From positions 128,908,512 through 128,972,511 of the forward strand of contig NC_134461.1 of the NCBI RefSeq assembly GCF_047948215.1: 64,000 nucleotides of DNA, read 5' to 3'. Made by a program: the position numbers and the translations under genes. Under the pieces are notes generated by a model. That model did not search any database. It was not told the origin of the DNA and saw only the letters and a program-made list of their open reading frames with translations. Shown here piece by piece: positions 11,170-22,924 of this stretch. This DNA is from Lycorma delicatula. Taxonomy: Eukaryota > Arthropoda > Insecta > Hemiptera > Fulgoridae. Each line of letters begins with the position of its first letter. The first letter of the stretch is position 1.

Positions 11170-12300
11170 CTTTTGAAATAAAAAACAAAACCGAAAAATA
11201 AGAACGAATATTTAATTACGAATAAAAACTACATTAATTTATTAATTTTCTACGTAGCTTCCTTCAACTTCAACAAATCTTTCATAGCGTTTCACTAGTT
11301 TCCTCATTCCCTCTTCCAGAAATCCCTCCGTCTACGTCCGTTACCGCCTACGCAGTAATGACATTCTTCAGTTCATTGTCATCGTCAAATTTTTGTGAGA
11401 CAAACCGCTGTTTAAGTAGAAGACAAAGAAAATAATCGCCGGAAACTAATTCAGGGCTGTAGGGTGGATGATTGAAGATCTTTCTAATCAACTCGCTAGA
11501 CATTTCGTGCAAAACCAAAATCCCACAGTGTAACATTCCAGTCTTTTGTTTTTTATAACTCTTATAAGATTTTTTAATGTTTCGCAATACGTTTTCATAA
11601 TTAATTTCTACCGTTGAGACACTATTTTTGTCCCAAAAAATAGTTTCCAAAAGGTTCTTTATACGACTTTCTTGTTCGAAGTACTTCAATCCAAGAAATA
11701 AAGAATAACGCCTTCGCTTTTTTGTCTCGACGTTCGAATAAGAAAACCAGATTTCATCTCCGTTAACAATGCTTTCAAGCAAATCATCTTCTTCATTTTA
11801 GTAACATCGCAAACATTCAGGCGCTGCAGCAAGATGTATTTCCTTGCGTGTATTTGTTAATTTCTGTGGTACTCATCCGGCACAAAAACTTTATTGCCAA
11901 ATGTTTCAGTCAAAACTTCATAAATCAAAGATCAGGAAACGTGAAAGACGATTATGATATGGTGAATCACCGATTTTCTAGAGTTTTTCCGTCAACTTTT
12001 TCAATTAAATCATCCGTCATCACCGGTGGCCGGCCACTACGTTCATTATCGTGAAGGTCGTTCGCCCTTCTCGAAACGAAACGGCACAACATTCTTTAGC
12101 ATCACTCATAATATTCGGCCCGTAAACGTCATCACAAATTTACCTGTGAATTTCAGCCGCCCAGTTGTTTTTTTTTTTTGCCGTAAAAAAATTATATTAC
12201 TCCTCCTACTTCACAATTCACGAATTTTAGCACAAATTATAAATCGATGAATATAAACAACTAACAACAGAATGACTAAACGATTGTCGTTTACATTTTA
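11170..12300 (-). pseudogene. Mariner-like transposase, dead (C-terminal ORF intact over 144 aa)
   Basis: Family role: DDE/D cut-and-paste transposase of the Tc1/mariner superfamily. On minus, the N-terminal DNA-binding part is seen near 12070-11960 as DNERSGRPPVMTDDLIEKVD, then a frame-broken region, then an open frame (11782-11348). That frame starts LLESIVNGDEIW, where the first catalytic Asp is kept. It continues with the HxxNxR-type region degraded to LVLHEMS, so the second catalytic residue is altered, and then HPPYSPELVSGDYF, which keeps the third Asp position. The C-terminal signature RYERFVEVEGSYVEN lies at about 11300-11250. There are frameshifts and stops between the parts. Such copies are often mis-annotated as SETMAR because that human gene contains a mariner domain; no SET domain is present here. 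Terminal repeats were not identified. Confidence 0.85.
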
Positions 12301-12399
12301 CTATGTAAATAGCACATCGTGTATAAAAGCGGAAAATTCCAAATAGACATTTAAAATCACGCCTAATATTAGCGCCTAAGTTTATGATACTATAAATTG

Positions 12400-13445
12400 G
12401 TTAACTGGCATTTCTCCCGCCACCACCCCATTCGGTCGCACTAAAGCATATGACCAAATGTCCGTGCCAAAAACGGCTACTGTGCCTCAAAAACAGTTTA
12501 ACGACCGATAATCTAATAGCTCCTAGTGAGCTTACCTAACAGCGTGAGCGGACTAAGCGAGGTGCCATACCACACCTGCTTACGTGTCCCAACCGCTCAA
12601 TTGTAATACAATAAAACTAAACCGGGGAATCGCACCCTTGTTATTATATTAAAAAGACAGTAATTTCCTGTCACGCCTCGGTCGCTGAATGCCAGCTAGT
12701 ACCTGTCCATCATTTAAAGCGCTTGGAAATTTATCTCTGGATTTATCTCTTAGCCATTATCTCTGGATCAGCTTCCCACAGCAGCACGGTAGGAGTCATT
12801 ATACTTTACCCTTAACTAAACTACCGATGTCCGTTGAACAACGCAACCTCATCGAGGAACTCCCACAAGGTCCGACAATGCGGCTCTCGCCACACTGACT
12901 CGCCGTTTATGAGCGGCCAATTTTCCCCTTGACCTCTAAGTTCCAGGGTGGCTCGGTCTCTGGCCTCCCCAAGAGCCGGCAGTTAAACATCATAATTATG
13001 CTCATTTGACTGGACCTCCTTGCAGACGCACAGCTCATTAGCTGCCAGGTGAAACCGAAACAAATATCGGTTTAAATTTACATGGTTTGAGAGCACTCGG
13101 CCTCCCGTTGCCCTTAAAAACGAAGGAGAGGCATACGATCACCCCCAGATCCTGTATAAATCTATACAAAGACCTTCCCTTAGTTGCGGCATGCCATTTT
13201 TGCTGCCGTCCTTCCTTCGCGAGGCTGTAAAGCCTCCTCTGAAGGCGGGAGATGGGCAACTGTTCGAAATTTAGAACCGGTGCATTGAGATCACCGTCAG
13301 CTCCGGTACTGGCCCGCATCCCAAATACCACGGCCTCCTTGCCTCTTCGTTATTTCCACATTGCCGCCCGAACTTTCACCACTAAATCGATTGGGAGAGC
13401 CTTTCCCAATACAGTAATAGCGTCTTAGGATTATGATACAATAAA
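12400..13445 (-). pseudogene. LINE 3' end, copy 1 (C-terminal zinc-knuckle region plus 3' UTR)
   Basis: A 97-aa frame (13331-13038) carries KGRSLYRFIQDLG, then a frame change leads to LNRYLFRF-like sequence and LCVC...SNEH, a CCHC-type knuckle seen at the C-terminus of several LINE polyproteins. The frame ends near 12840 with LWEFLDEVALFNGH. The rest, down to about 12400, is a 3' UTR rich in short gc-containing blocks (cgccaccaccccattc, aacggctactgtg, cttacgtgtccc). The second half of this tail is shared with 52000-52745, so both are 3' ends of one LINE family. Frames are broken. I do not assign a clade with confidence (R1/LOA-like is possible). Confidence 0.7.
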
Positions 13446-13551
13446 AAATATACCCTGAAATTTTTAGTTTAGTTTTAGACGATTATTTTTTAATTATTTT
13501 TTTGTTACGATAGAGCGGGCAACAACAGCTATGGTCATTAGCCCGATGGAA

Positions 13552-13655
13552 GTCGGTAGCGTATGAAAAGATGCCATGACTGACCGGGATTCGAACCTAG
13601 GACCTCCGCACGAAATGACCGACGCTACCGATTCGGTCACGGAGATTGGCAATTA
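13552..13655 (-). mobile_element. SINE family B
   Basis: On minus it reads a tRNA-like head with ccgaatcggtagcgtc as an A-box region and taggttcgaatcccggtcag as a B-box region, followed by catggcatcttttcatacgc. It matches the chimeric copy at 7269-7397 across the head but does not have the family A tail. Confidence 0.75.
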
Positions 13656-13888
13656 TTAATATTGCAGTAACATTTCAGGTATGAAATGTTATATAATGGA
13701 CAAACACCTCACACAGAATAAAAGATAATTTATCATTATCGTGTTCACTGCGTAATCGAATGAAAATAATTTTAATAATAGTTTCATTTTGTATAAAAGT
13801 CACGTAACATAGATATTATTATTAATAGAGACAACCGGTTAGATTATTATTTTCATATCTCTGAATAAGAAATCATTAATAAAATTTT
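13656..13888. other. AT-rich non-coding DNA
   Basis: Nothing recognised. Confidence 0.5.
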
Positions 13889-13889
13889 A

Positions 13890-14230
13890 GTCTCTAAAGT
13901 CAGTTGTTGCAACAGCGCAGCGATAAATGAAAAGAACAGCCATCGGCCAAAATTTTGGAAATCGTGTTTTTTGCAAACGTCAAAGTTTCAAGACCACCTT
14001 TAGAGGAAAAAAATTCAATTGTTTACAGAATTTCCGAAAAAATTATGAACGTACGTCTATTGGCCTGTATTTTTATTAACATCTTCGAAATGGTTCAACA
14101 AAAATTCTTCAAAAATATCTTAACAGATTCTATTGACGACATTCTATTTTTAACGAAATTAAAAAAGGAAAGCGGTAGTTTTCGCTACTTTTTATTTTTA
14201 CTTTTTGTTCGGCTTTTGTCTTCCATCTCT
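13890..14230 (-). repeat. Possible diverged R5 copy
   Basis: The blocks gcaacagcgcagcgataa and ccaaaattttggaaat resemble the left end of the R5 copy at 5385 (cagcagcgtagctataa, ttcaaaattttggatt). The remainder is too diverged to align by eye. An open frame of 92 aa here has no family resemblance. Confidence 0.35.
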
Positions 14231-14394
14231 TAAACGCGTTAAATAAACAAAATTAAAATTCGGCAAAAATATTGCACGATCGACTAAATGAAGTAAATAA
14301 TTGCTCTAATAAATAAACTTTTAAGCCCCCCCCAAAAAAAAAACAAAGGAGCTGAATGTAACTCATACTTAAAATATCAACTTTATGAACATTA

Positions 14395-14980
14395 ATTTTT
14401 AAGATTGAAAACCTAATTCGATTATTAATGAAGACAATAGAGGAACTTTTTCTTTTTAAAAGTGAGTTCCGACTAGAAGATATTTTTAAAATTTTTAATT
14501 TTTTATTTTATGACTATGTGTTTTTCAAGTTGTAGCTGTTGGGAAAGGAACCCAAAATTTCTTAGTAAAAGTTGTGACTTTTTTGTATACAATTATACTC
14601 TAAATACAACATAATTCTGATTAAAAAAAATTATTTATTGAGGGGGTCACTGGAACATAAACATTTTTACTAAAATTTCGATTTTTTGTTTCTCAATTAC
14701 TAAATTTAAATTACTGTATAATTTTTAAGATAAAAAAAAGTTATTTAATCAAGGTAATCATATCAAACCCGATTTTTTTTCAAACATTTTGAATTTTTTC
14801 GCAATTGTATATTCTAAATATTAAGTCACAAATATTTAACAATTTTATCTTATTTTCGATAAAAATATGTCAAAGGCAAAGCAGGGAAGTTACGCAATGA
14901 TTTGCCGATTTTTTAAATAATATCTGATGAATTATTTGCTGACAAATTATGGATGAATTTTCTCTCTGCCCTCCACATAT
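14395..14980. repeat. Dispersed repeat R7, copy 2
   Basis: Shares tttcaagttgtagctgtt and aacccgattttttttc with 6360-6905, in the same orientation. Similarity is patchy. Confidence 0.4.
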
Positions 14981-15590
14981 TAATCGATGAAGGAGTAAAA
15001 GAATTGTCAAAAAAGTTACTACTTACATGCTGATAAACCAACAACAGGAAAAAAAATTAAGAATTAAAATTTGTAAATATAGTTTTTAATAATTTGATAA
15101 TAAGTTTACACCATAAATCAATAATATAATTTATATTTGTTGTTTTCTTTCATATATTCCTACTATTTTGACATGAATTATTTTATGGTTATTTGTTACC
15201 CACGACGGAACGGAGGCGGTATTTGGGTAGGAGGTTGTGCGTGCGTGCGCGCGCGCGCGCGCGTGTGTGTGTGTATCTGTATGTTATCATTTTCCTCAAA
15301 AACTACTGCATCGATTTCTATGCGGTTTTTTTTAACATTTTTAATTTCATCGCTTGTTAGTTATAATATAGTAAACAAAAATTATAATGCAACAAAATTA
15401 TAATTATAATTATCTTCTTAAACCTGAAGAAGTCTAAATGGAAAAACATACATATTAATATTTATTAAATGATTACTGATTTTTATTAACTCATCATTTT
15501 TTGTTCATACATGGTTTCATATTTTAATGTTAAATACACATAAACATTCATTTTTATTTGTATAAATCTAATTCAAATAATACTTCTTTA
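14981..15590. other. AT-rich non-coding DNA with a GC/GT microsatellite
   Basis: Contains the dinucleotide tract listed separately. Open frames are driven by that tract. Confidence 0.5.
15238..15274 (+). repeat. (GC)n(GT)n microsatellite
   Basis: gcgcgcgcgcgcgcg runs directly into gtgtgtgtgtgt. Alternating purine-pyrimidine of this kind can adopt left-handed DNA; that is a general property and not an observation here. Confidence 0.9.
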
Positions 15591-15594
15591 TTTC

Positions 15595-15882
15595 TTTCCT
15601 GTTTAGCCTCCGGTAACTAACGTTTAGATAATTCTTCAGAGGATGAATGAGGATGATATTTATGAGTGTGAATGAAGTGTAGTCTTGTACATTCTCAGTT
15701 CGACCGTACCTGAGATGTGTGGTGTATTGAAACCCAACCGCCAAAGAACGACGGTATCCACGATCTAGTATTCAAATCCGTGTAAAAATATCTGGCTTTA
15801 CTAGGACTTGAACGCTGTAACTCTCGACTTCCAAATCAGCTGATTTGGGAAGACGCGTTAACCACTAGACCAACCCGGTGGA
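15595..15882 (-). mobile_element. SINE family A, near full length
   Basis: From the right, minus strand: ccaccgggttggtctagtgg (A box), the block gatttggaagtcgagagtta, a B-box-like gcgttcaagtcctagtaaag, the body gatcgtggataccgtcgttc and the tail ggaggctaaacaggaaa. All parts are present in order, so this is a good reference copy for the family in this window. Confidence 0.9.
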
Positions 15883-15886
15883 GTTA

Positions 15887-17028
15887 ATTTAATAATACGA
15901 AAATTATTAACTACATCCTTCCTGTTATCAAGGTACTGATAAACGTTTGCAGAGATGATCTCTTTTTTGAATAGGTTAAAAGGAAAAATGAACATGTAAA
16001 CAAAATTTAAACCTAAAATTGAAACACAAAATAAATGTTACTTTAAATAATTTAAATCTTTGAGCCCTAAAATTATTTTTTTAGACCTTTTTCCTTGTTA
16101 CCCTGTTTTATTACCGGTTAATTTTCTAAAACCGATTTTAACTTCCTCTTGTGTAAGTGTTTTTTTCATTTATTGTAGAAAACATTCAACAAAGAGTTTT
16201 TATAACTAAACTTAAAAAAATGTGTACTACACTTTCATTAAATAAAATGCACGTAAAGTAATAATTATAATACAAAATAAGGAAGTCTTTACGGTAGACC
16301 ACTGATTTCATATTCCGAGGGCACCTGGCTTCAATCCAGCTAAAACCGGTTAAAATTCTTCCCTTGCTTTAATCGATTATAACGACATGTATAGGACGTA
16401 ATGGATATCACTTTCATCCGTCGGTGAACTAAGTATTTTACCCTAGCCAAATCGCTCCATCGGGTACTGACGCCTATGAAAGAAATTTTATTCATATTTG
16501 TTTTTGTAAGATGATATAGTACGACTTAAATTATGGAGAGTTGATAAAAAAACAGTTTTGAAGAATATAATATTTTTAGTTTGCAGAAAAATCGATAAAA
16601 AATAATCTTTGTTTAAAAAAATATCACATTTATGTCAAAATAAAAAATAAAAAAAAAATAACGTAAATACCTCGAAATTTATAAATATTATATACTGGAA
16701 CTTTTTTTAAATTTCGAAAGTAAATAAATAAAAAAAGATTAATTAGACGATCAGAGTTATTAATATTTTCTGCGTAAAATATGTTTTTGTTTTTTATTAT
16801 GAAAATTGAAAAAAAACTTTTCATCAGACTTTGGAAAAGTAAAATTCTGACGTTCGTTTAATGCCAGTTCGTTCAAGTATACGCTGATTTAACTGAACTT
16901 ATAATCTACTGCAATTTTTCTTTCTTGCTGCTTAGGTTTGTTAATTTTTTATTTTCCATAAAATTAATTTTATTTAATTAATAAATATCTTCTTTTAATA
17001 CTTTCTTAGCTATATATATATTTATACA
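15887..17028. other. AT-rich non-coding DNA
   Basis: A weak tRNA-like block at 16285-16345 (ggtagaccactg, then ggcttcaatcc as a poor B box) may be a very old SINE head, but there is no second copy to confirm it. Otherwise nothing. Confidence 0.45.
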
Positions 17029-17030
17029 CC

Positions 17031-18342
17031 AAGGATCGTTCGAAATACTAAGGCCGTAGACAGAGATGGCGCAAATACGCGTATGACCAAATGACTGTGA
17101 TTTTTGTTAAGTATGATTTTTTAAATGGCGTACTGAAAAGTTTTTGATGGATGAATTTATTGCTTTTTTATGGCGATCGAGTAAAGTAAACAAGTTTTGA
17201 CATTTTCTGAAAAGTTTTTAAAATTGAAGATTGAACCGTTATAAAATATTTTTTTTAAAAAGATTTAACACCGATAAACAAACAAAAAGAATTAGAGTCC
17301 ACTTTAAACGATTATTTTTCTACGTTTCCGTTGGTAAAAATGTAGGCTCCTGAATTTAAACGTCATACATCTACTCAAGATGATGAACGCTCTAGACCCC
17401 CAAAAATCGATACGACTGATGAATTCGTTGCCAAAATCCACACTGTCGTATTAAATGATCGTTGGATGAAGCTACGAGAGTTTTCTCACATCGCTAACAT
17501 TGCTCTTTTCTTTTTCCTGTTTAGCCTCTGGAACCACCGTAAAGTATTACTTCTGAGGATGAATGACAGCGATACGTATTAATCTAAATAAAGTGTAGTC
17601 TTATACAGTCTCAGGTCGACGTGAGACGTGTGGTTAATTGAAATCCAACCACCAAAGAACACCGGATCCACGATCTAGTATTGAAATAACATCTGGATAT
17701 GCTGTGTCTACTACATTTTACACGATTTTTTTTTTTACAAAAAAGTTATCGGCGAATGGCTGCCGCGTTTATTAACAGTCGGCCAAAAATGTATTCGACT
17801 GAACCCTTCTAGAGAGTGTTTTAGACTTATTTAAACGCGATTCCACCGAGCTTCTTCGACATTTTGTAAGAGTAGACGAACCAATTCGCCGTTGCATAAA
17901 CCAAACAGCCAGAACTTTGACAGAGGCTATACAGATGCAGTCCAAACTGGTGTTGGGAGCGGTTGAAATTGCGCCAAAGAAAGCGAAAACTGTTCCATTT
18001 TGTCCACATTTTTTACGATTCGGGTTGTTACTGCAAAACTCCGTGCATGCGCTTTGAAGTCTTTCCACGTGCACAATATTCGTCTGATTTGAATTCAACG
18101 ATTACTTCCTTGTTTAATCTGAAGTGATTGCTTGCTGGACGAAAATTCATTTCAAATAATGATTTCAAAGCCGAGACAACTGTTTTGTTTAGCAGTGTTG
18201 GAAAAATCGAATAAACTAAAGTAATTAAAATGTTGGAAAGTCGTTAGTCTAAATATATCGAATCGCAAGGTAACTACGTTGAAAAAGGAATTGGTAAACC
18301 TTGTTATTTCTTTGCCAAGCTGAGAACTTTCCGAACGGCCCT
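17031..18342 (+). mobile_element. Mariner element, dead, split by a SINE
   Basis: The ends are imperfect inverted repeats: left 17031-17051 (aaggatcgttcgaaatact) and right 18321-18342, whose reverse complement begins agggccgttcggaaagttct. Plus-strand coding traces include DDERS, then TDEFVAKIHTVVLNDRWMKL (17375-17475), the resumed segment AVSTTFYT after the SINE, LFKRDSTELLRHFVRVDEP with the first catalytic Asp (near 17870), and KKAKTV. After an internal deletion come YSSDL, AGRKFISNN and SQGNYVEK, the C-terminal signature (18270-18290). The region of the second catalytic Asp is missing. Stops and frameshifts are numerous, so there is no functional transposase. Confidence 0.85.
17501..17686 (-). 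mobile_element. SINE family A, 5'-truncated, nested in mariner
   Basis: Carries the inverted tail cctgtttagcctctggaacc, the body and caccggatccacgatctag, but no tRNA head. The hexamer taacat is at 17495-17500 and again at 17687-17692, a likely target-site duplication. Removing the insertion rejoins the mariner reading around its helix-turn-helix region. Confidence 0.85.
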
Positions 18343-19860
18343 GATCTACAACGAGAATTATGCTAATCAGTTCAAATTTTGCATGTCGGATCAAATTTTT
18401 CAAATCTCGACTTTCATGTCACGCTCTAAAAAAAAAAGTCAACATTATTTTAGAATTAAAATCTCCAGATTGATGGAGATTCAAATTAAGAACTTAAGAA
18501 TTCTTAATCTTAATTAAACTTACGATATTAAGATTATTGGACTGGCCGACTTAAATTAAGTTTGACACAATGATTTTTCTATATATATATATATATATAT
18601 ATATAGGTAACTTATGAAATGTAACTTTGGTCACAAAATCGGTCAAGGGAACAAGGGCATACAGAGATAATACAAACTTAATGGATGAAATTTTATTCAA
18701 AGGATAAATAAATCTTTTAATATAATTTAATATTTCTTAGATAACCTTGATATTTTCTGGGGATATTCGATATTATTCAGTTTTAATACAAGTAATATTG
18801 CGGGGAGTAAAAAACTTTTTTTATCTTTCCTGGACTCAAATTGACATTTTTTTTATTAATAAGATGATTCTGTTGCATTAATATGTCACTTTAATTAAAT
18901 TTTATTAAGGGGTGGGGAATAATTTATTTTTGGGAAATATACTTTTGATTTTATATCTTTTAATTGGATTCACCGATTTCTTTTTTAATACCGGCTTTGG
19001 TTTGCATAATTTTTTTCATATACAAGGACCACGGTGACAATCGTTCTACACTCCCTTCATCAATTGTAAGCAGAATTAAAAGTTGTTCGATTGTTTGCGG
19101 TTTCTTATTTGATATATTAATCAGTTTTTATTTCATGTATGTATCGTAATAATTTCGTGAAAATGTTTGAAAGAAGATAATAATAAACTTGCATCTAGGT
19201 AATGCTTACAGCTAGATTTTATTGTGATTTTTTTCTTTTTATCGGCGATATCATCGGCCAAGTGATATGACGTTTACTATTGTAAAAAATTATGAGAAAG
19301 TGAAGAAGATTATTTTTTCCTGTTACTCTTTGTTAAATTAATGATGATTCAAGGTTCAAGGTACTAAAGCAATAAGATATAAAACCGATCGAATAAAATG
19401 AACAGCCTGATAAAGTAAAGCGAGATAAATAAATGAGTCACATCTACTTTTTAATAAGGTAGATAACAGAAAATTGTATAATGATGTAAATATTAAATTA
19501 AAATAAAAACCACTATAGTAATTGTCCATAAATAAATAAATGATCTCATTTATAACAATAAAATGATATCACGTTGAGATAATTTAATAATAGATGATTT
19601 CACTTTTCCCTTGTATTAAGGCCATAGGACATTATTGTCGATGAAAAAATATGAATTCATGCGGCAGGTGTATTAAATGAAATAATTGTTTTCAAATAAG
19701 TTATACTTTTTAACATTTTATACGGTTTAAGATAAAACTCGGATTTATAAAATAGATAAAGTAGGATGAAATTTAATCGGTAAATCAAATAACAATTAAA
19801 ATATCAATGTTAAACGAAATTAAATATATGCGGTCTATATATTAATTTCATAGTTGTACA
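18343..19860. other. AT-rich non-coding DNA
   Basis: Contains (AT)n at 18581-18604. Short frames at 18152-18403 (minus) and 18964-19149 are shadows or chance. No RNA or repeat was recognised. Confidence 0.5.
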
Positions 19861-19864
19861 TAGA

Positions 19865-20520
19865 GGTTACGAGGGGTGGATGGGTTGGTTGCATTTGGTC
19901 AGAAGCTATACAAAAGGGTAAATGAAACTGACAATTATTTGGTAGTGATGATAGGTGAGAAATATGGGAGCGATGAAGCAACGGGAGAGTAGAGTCATGT
20001 ATGCGCTGAAGATGATGTTGACATCAAACGTAGATTCTAGAGCCTCTAAATTGAGAATATACACGATGGTGTTACGTACGATTGTCTTACGAATGTGAAG
20101 TGCGAACACTTACTATAAGACGGGAAAATAAACTAGTAGTATTTGGGAATAGCGTTGAAACAAATTTTTCGATCTGTGAAGGATCGAACGACAGGTGAAC
20201 GGAAGGGAAGAAGAAATAGGGGGTTGGATGAGATGTACAGTGGTAATGGAATTGTGAGGGTGGTGTAGATGAATAAGGCAAGATGGGCGTATCATGTGGT
20301 CAAAGGGAAGGAGGACAAAATAATGTTGGGGGTGATAAGGCATAGTGAACAGGGGAGGCGTAGAAGAGGAAGACCTAGACGGAGATGGTGTGGTGTTATC
20401 AGAGAGGATTTTGGTGATGACTGGGTGGAGATGGCAAAGAATAGGGTGAGGTGAAGGACAGTTTTTTCGCAGGTCATGGACCCGCGAGATCTATCAAGAT
20501 CAGAGAAATGTAATGTAATG
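19865..20520 (+). pseudogene. Non-LTR retrotransposon RT C-terminal region
   Basis: Plus-strand traces in order: YALKMMLTSNVDSRASKLRI-like sequence (about 19998-20060), YTMVLRTIV, a broken TLTIRRENKLVVF, CEGSNDR and then a clean frame (20269-20454) reading RWAYHVVKGKEDKIML, RRRRGRPRRRW and WVEMAKNRVRWR. This is the segment after the RT palm in the endonuclease-reverse transcriptase LINEs common in insects, where the polyprotein ends in the GRPRxRW block. Several frameshifts separate the traces. Palm catalytic residues are not in the window section, so this is a 5'-truncated dead copy. The clade (RTE or related) is inference. Confidence 0.8.
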
Positions 20521-20744
20521 TTATTAAATCTATGATTTATTGGCCAATTTTTAATACAACGATTAAAAAAATTCTTGTTTCTCCGATCTTTTTTCTGCTT
20601 TTAAGGAAAATGGTTTAGTAGCAAGTTGGACGTGTAATAATCTTAGTATTTAAGCTAGTATATTAAATTACTAACTAGATACATGGAGAATATATATTTT
20701 CTTTTAATAAATAATGTATGAAAAAAATCCGCTAGATAATTGCT
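20521..20744. other. AT-rich non-coding DNA
   Basis: Nothing recognised. Confidence 0.5.
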
Positions 20745-20905
20745 ACCAACAAGCCTTTGAGAAAAACTGCGATTCAGGATACAAGGTGATCGTATCTTCC
20801 ACTCCGTTGGCTAATTGTAACCAAAATTAAACCCCATCAATGACTTATATTCAGAAGTCACCGTATAAAATTCCATAAAAATAGGTTCATTAAGTGTGAA
20901 AATAC
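20745..20905 (+). repeat. Dispersed repeat R9, copy 1
   Basis: aaggtgatcgtatcttcc, then taattgtaaccaaaattaaa and attcagaagtcaccgtata. The same blocks, in order, are on the minus strand at 40545-40690, and a weaker plus-strand copy is at 21180-21310. Confidence 0.55.
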
Positions 20906-21179
20906 CAAAAAAATTATAACTGTTAAAAAAAAAAGTAGGCTTATTATCTCCTAGCTCTGAATAAAATGTATCAAATACATAACCAAAATTACACACTAAT
21001 GTATTGGAATTATTTAATCAGTACAAGAATCTGACTTGAGTCCAAAAAGATAAGACAATTTTTTTTTACTTTCATCCCTTTATGTAGGTTTGAATAAAAC
21101 CGAGCATCATATAAGTTATCTTTTTTTTCTGAGATGTATTAAATTATTTTTTTTAAATTCCTATTCTTTGAATAAAAAT

Positions 21180-21310
21180 TTTGAGATACAGATACCACCA
21201 TAAAGTCCTTATCTTCCTGATCCCACGACCTAACGTGGTAACAATTAAATCGCATCAATGTCCTATATGCAGCTATCATGTTAAAAATTTCCAGTCTAGA
21301 GATATTAATA
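21180..21310 (+). repeat. Dispersed repeat R9, diverged copy 2
   Basis: taacaattaaatcgcatcaa and ctatatgcagctatcatgtt align loosely with copy 1. An incidental 63-aa frame spans it. Confidence 0.35.
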
Positions 21311-22924
21311 AAAAAATTAAGTCAACATACACATACATATATCCTCCGAAATTTTTCAGTTCTAAAATTTAGTTTTTTTTTTTAGTTTGAGGTAGGTTTA
21401 TGAAAGTTTGAAATGGTTTATGAAAGCTTTTTGGGAACTGCTACTTCGGTAAATCTGTAATCCTCCTTACAGCCTTATGTTTAACATCCAACTTGTATTA
21501 ATTGTAAATCTAAACAGTCATCATCATGCGGTGTTCTGCACGTTGGCAGTTCCCTGGCAAGAATAGAATAATTTTTTTACATACTTTTATACTTTAACAT
21601 TCAACTTCATTTTCCACCTAAGTAGTAGTCTGTTAAGTGCCAAGTCCTCGGAGCCAGAGTCGCATAAATTTACCGGCAGTTTATGTAACTAATTGGTGTC
21701 TTTTTTATTTAACATTTAAATATTTCTGTTATTTACAACAACAAAAATAAAGAATTTAAATAAGTATATGTTAAAGATTCTTATGTTAAAATTCTTCCGT
21801 TTTTAATTCCAAGAATATTTATCCGTACGTTTGCGATACATAGTATCAATGATTCATGGAAAACGATAACATACATGTATATATTTTATCGTTATTTGAA
21901 TCTTTGGAAAGTAAATATCGTATTTTTTATATTAAGAATATCACGAACTGCTCTGTAAATATTAAATAAAATAATTGTTTTTTTAACAAAGATAAGAGTA
22001 GCAATACTTTCTTTAAAAAAAATCACATTTCTTTAAAATTTATGTAAAATAAATTATTAATTTACGATTTGTAAAACCGATTTATTTATAATGTCTGCCA
22101 AATGTACACTTTAACAACTTTTAATTTACGTATAATTGAACGAGATAAGCGAGGCTCCGTTTTAACTCGACTTTTGCTATTTCGTTTGTTTATGTGTTTG
22201 TGACGTAGCTGTGGCAAAACCCGTTTTCCAATTTTTATGGTATTTGACAGTAATGTTTCTTGTTATAAGGTAGGATAAGAACAACGTATGTGTAAGATTT
22301 TTCATAAAACTTTCTACTTTAAAATGGCGGGGACTAAATTGCTTGGGAAGGACGCCGACGGTTAGCCTTAAATTGTGAGTCATCGCCAGTAACGGGTGAA
22401 ATTTGTATATTATTATTAATAATTTATAAATATTAGTGTTGTAATCTACATGTATGTATTCAGTAAAAATATCATAATAAATACAATAAAAAAAATCAGC
22501 AAAGGATCGCATAAGTTTATTTAATGCAAAGGATTGCATTCCTCTTCAGAGGTTTTTATTTCAAATACGTCATAGAGGCTTTAAATATAAATGACTTAAT
22601 AATGCAATATTTAGAGTATAATAGCGAAGAATTTCACCGTGTTGAGTAAAAAATTTGGGTCTGATTTGACCTGAATGAAGTTATGTTTTCCGTTAAAAAT
22701 TACGCAGTATTAAAAGAAAATTTTAGGAAAAAATTAAATGTTTTAACAAAACGTTTTCTGCCCCGTTTGACCAATTTCCTCTATTGTTACCTCATTATAA
22801 TATCAGTACAAAAAATCAGATATGGACACACATAACTTCGTTGTACGCCTATTAAATAACAAATACACATTTTTACAAGACATTAAATTTTATTTCATTA
22901 ATAACTTCTGATATTTTTTCATAA
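21311..22924. other. AT-rich non-coding DNA
   Basis: A short block at 21518-21560 (tcatcatgcggtgttctg, ggcagttccctggca) is echoed at 43310-43353. The 120-aa minus frame at 22177-22539 has no recognised family; it has a slightly GC-richer patch with gaaggacgccgacgg, but no codon or domain signal that I can defend. Confidence 0.45.

Noticed and set aside
11348..11782. A SETMAR-like histone methyltransferase gene
   Set aside because: Only the mariner part is present; there is no SET domain, and the flanking sequence is transposon.
16285..16345. A third tRNA-derived SINE
   Set aside because: Only a weak B-box-like match, with no second copy in the window.
22177..22539. A 120-aa minus-strand gene
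   Set aside because: No recognised domain. Translation is Tyr/His/Phe rich from AT-rich DNA. Not supported.
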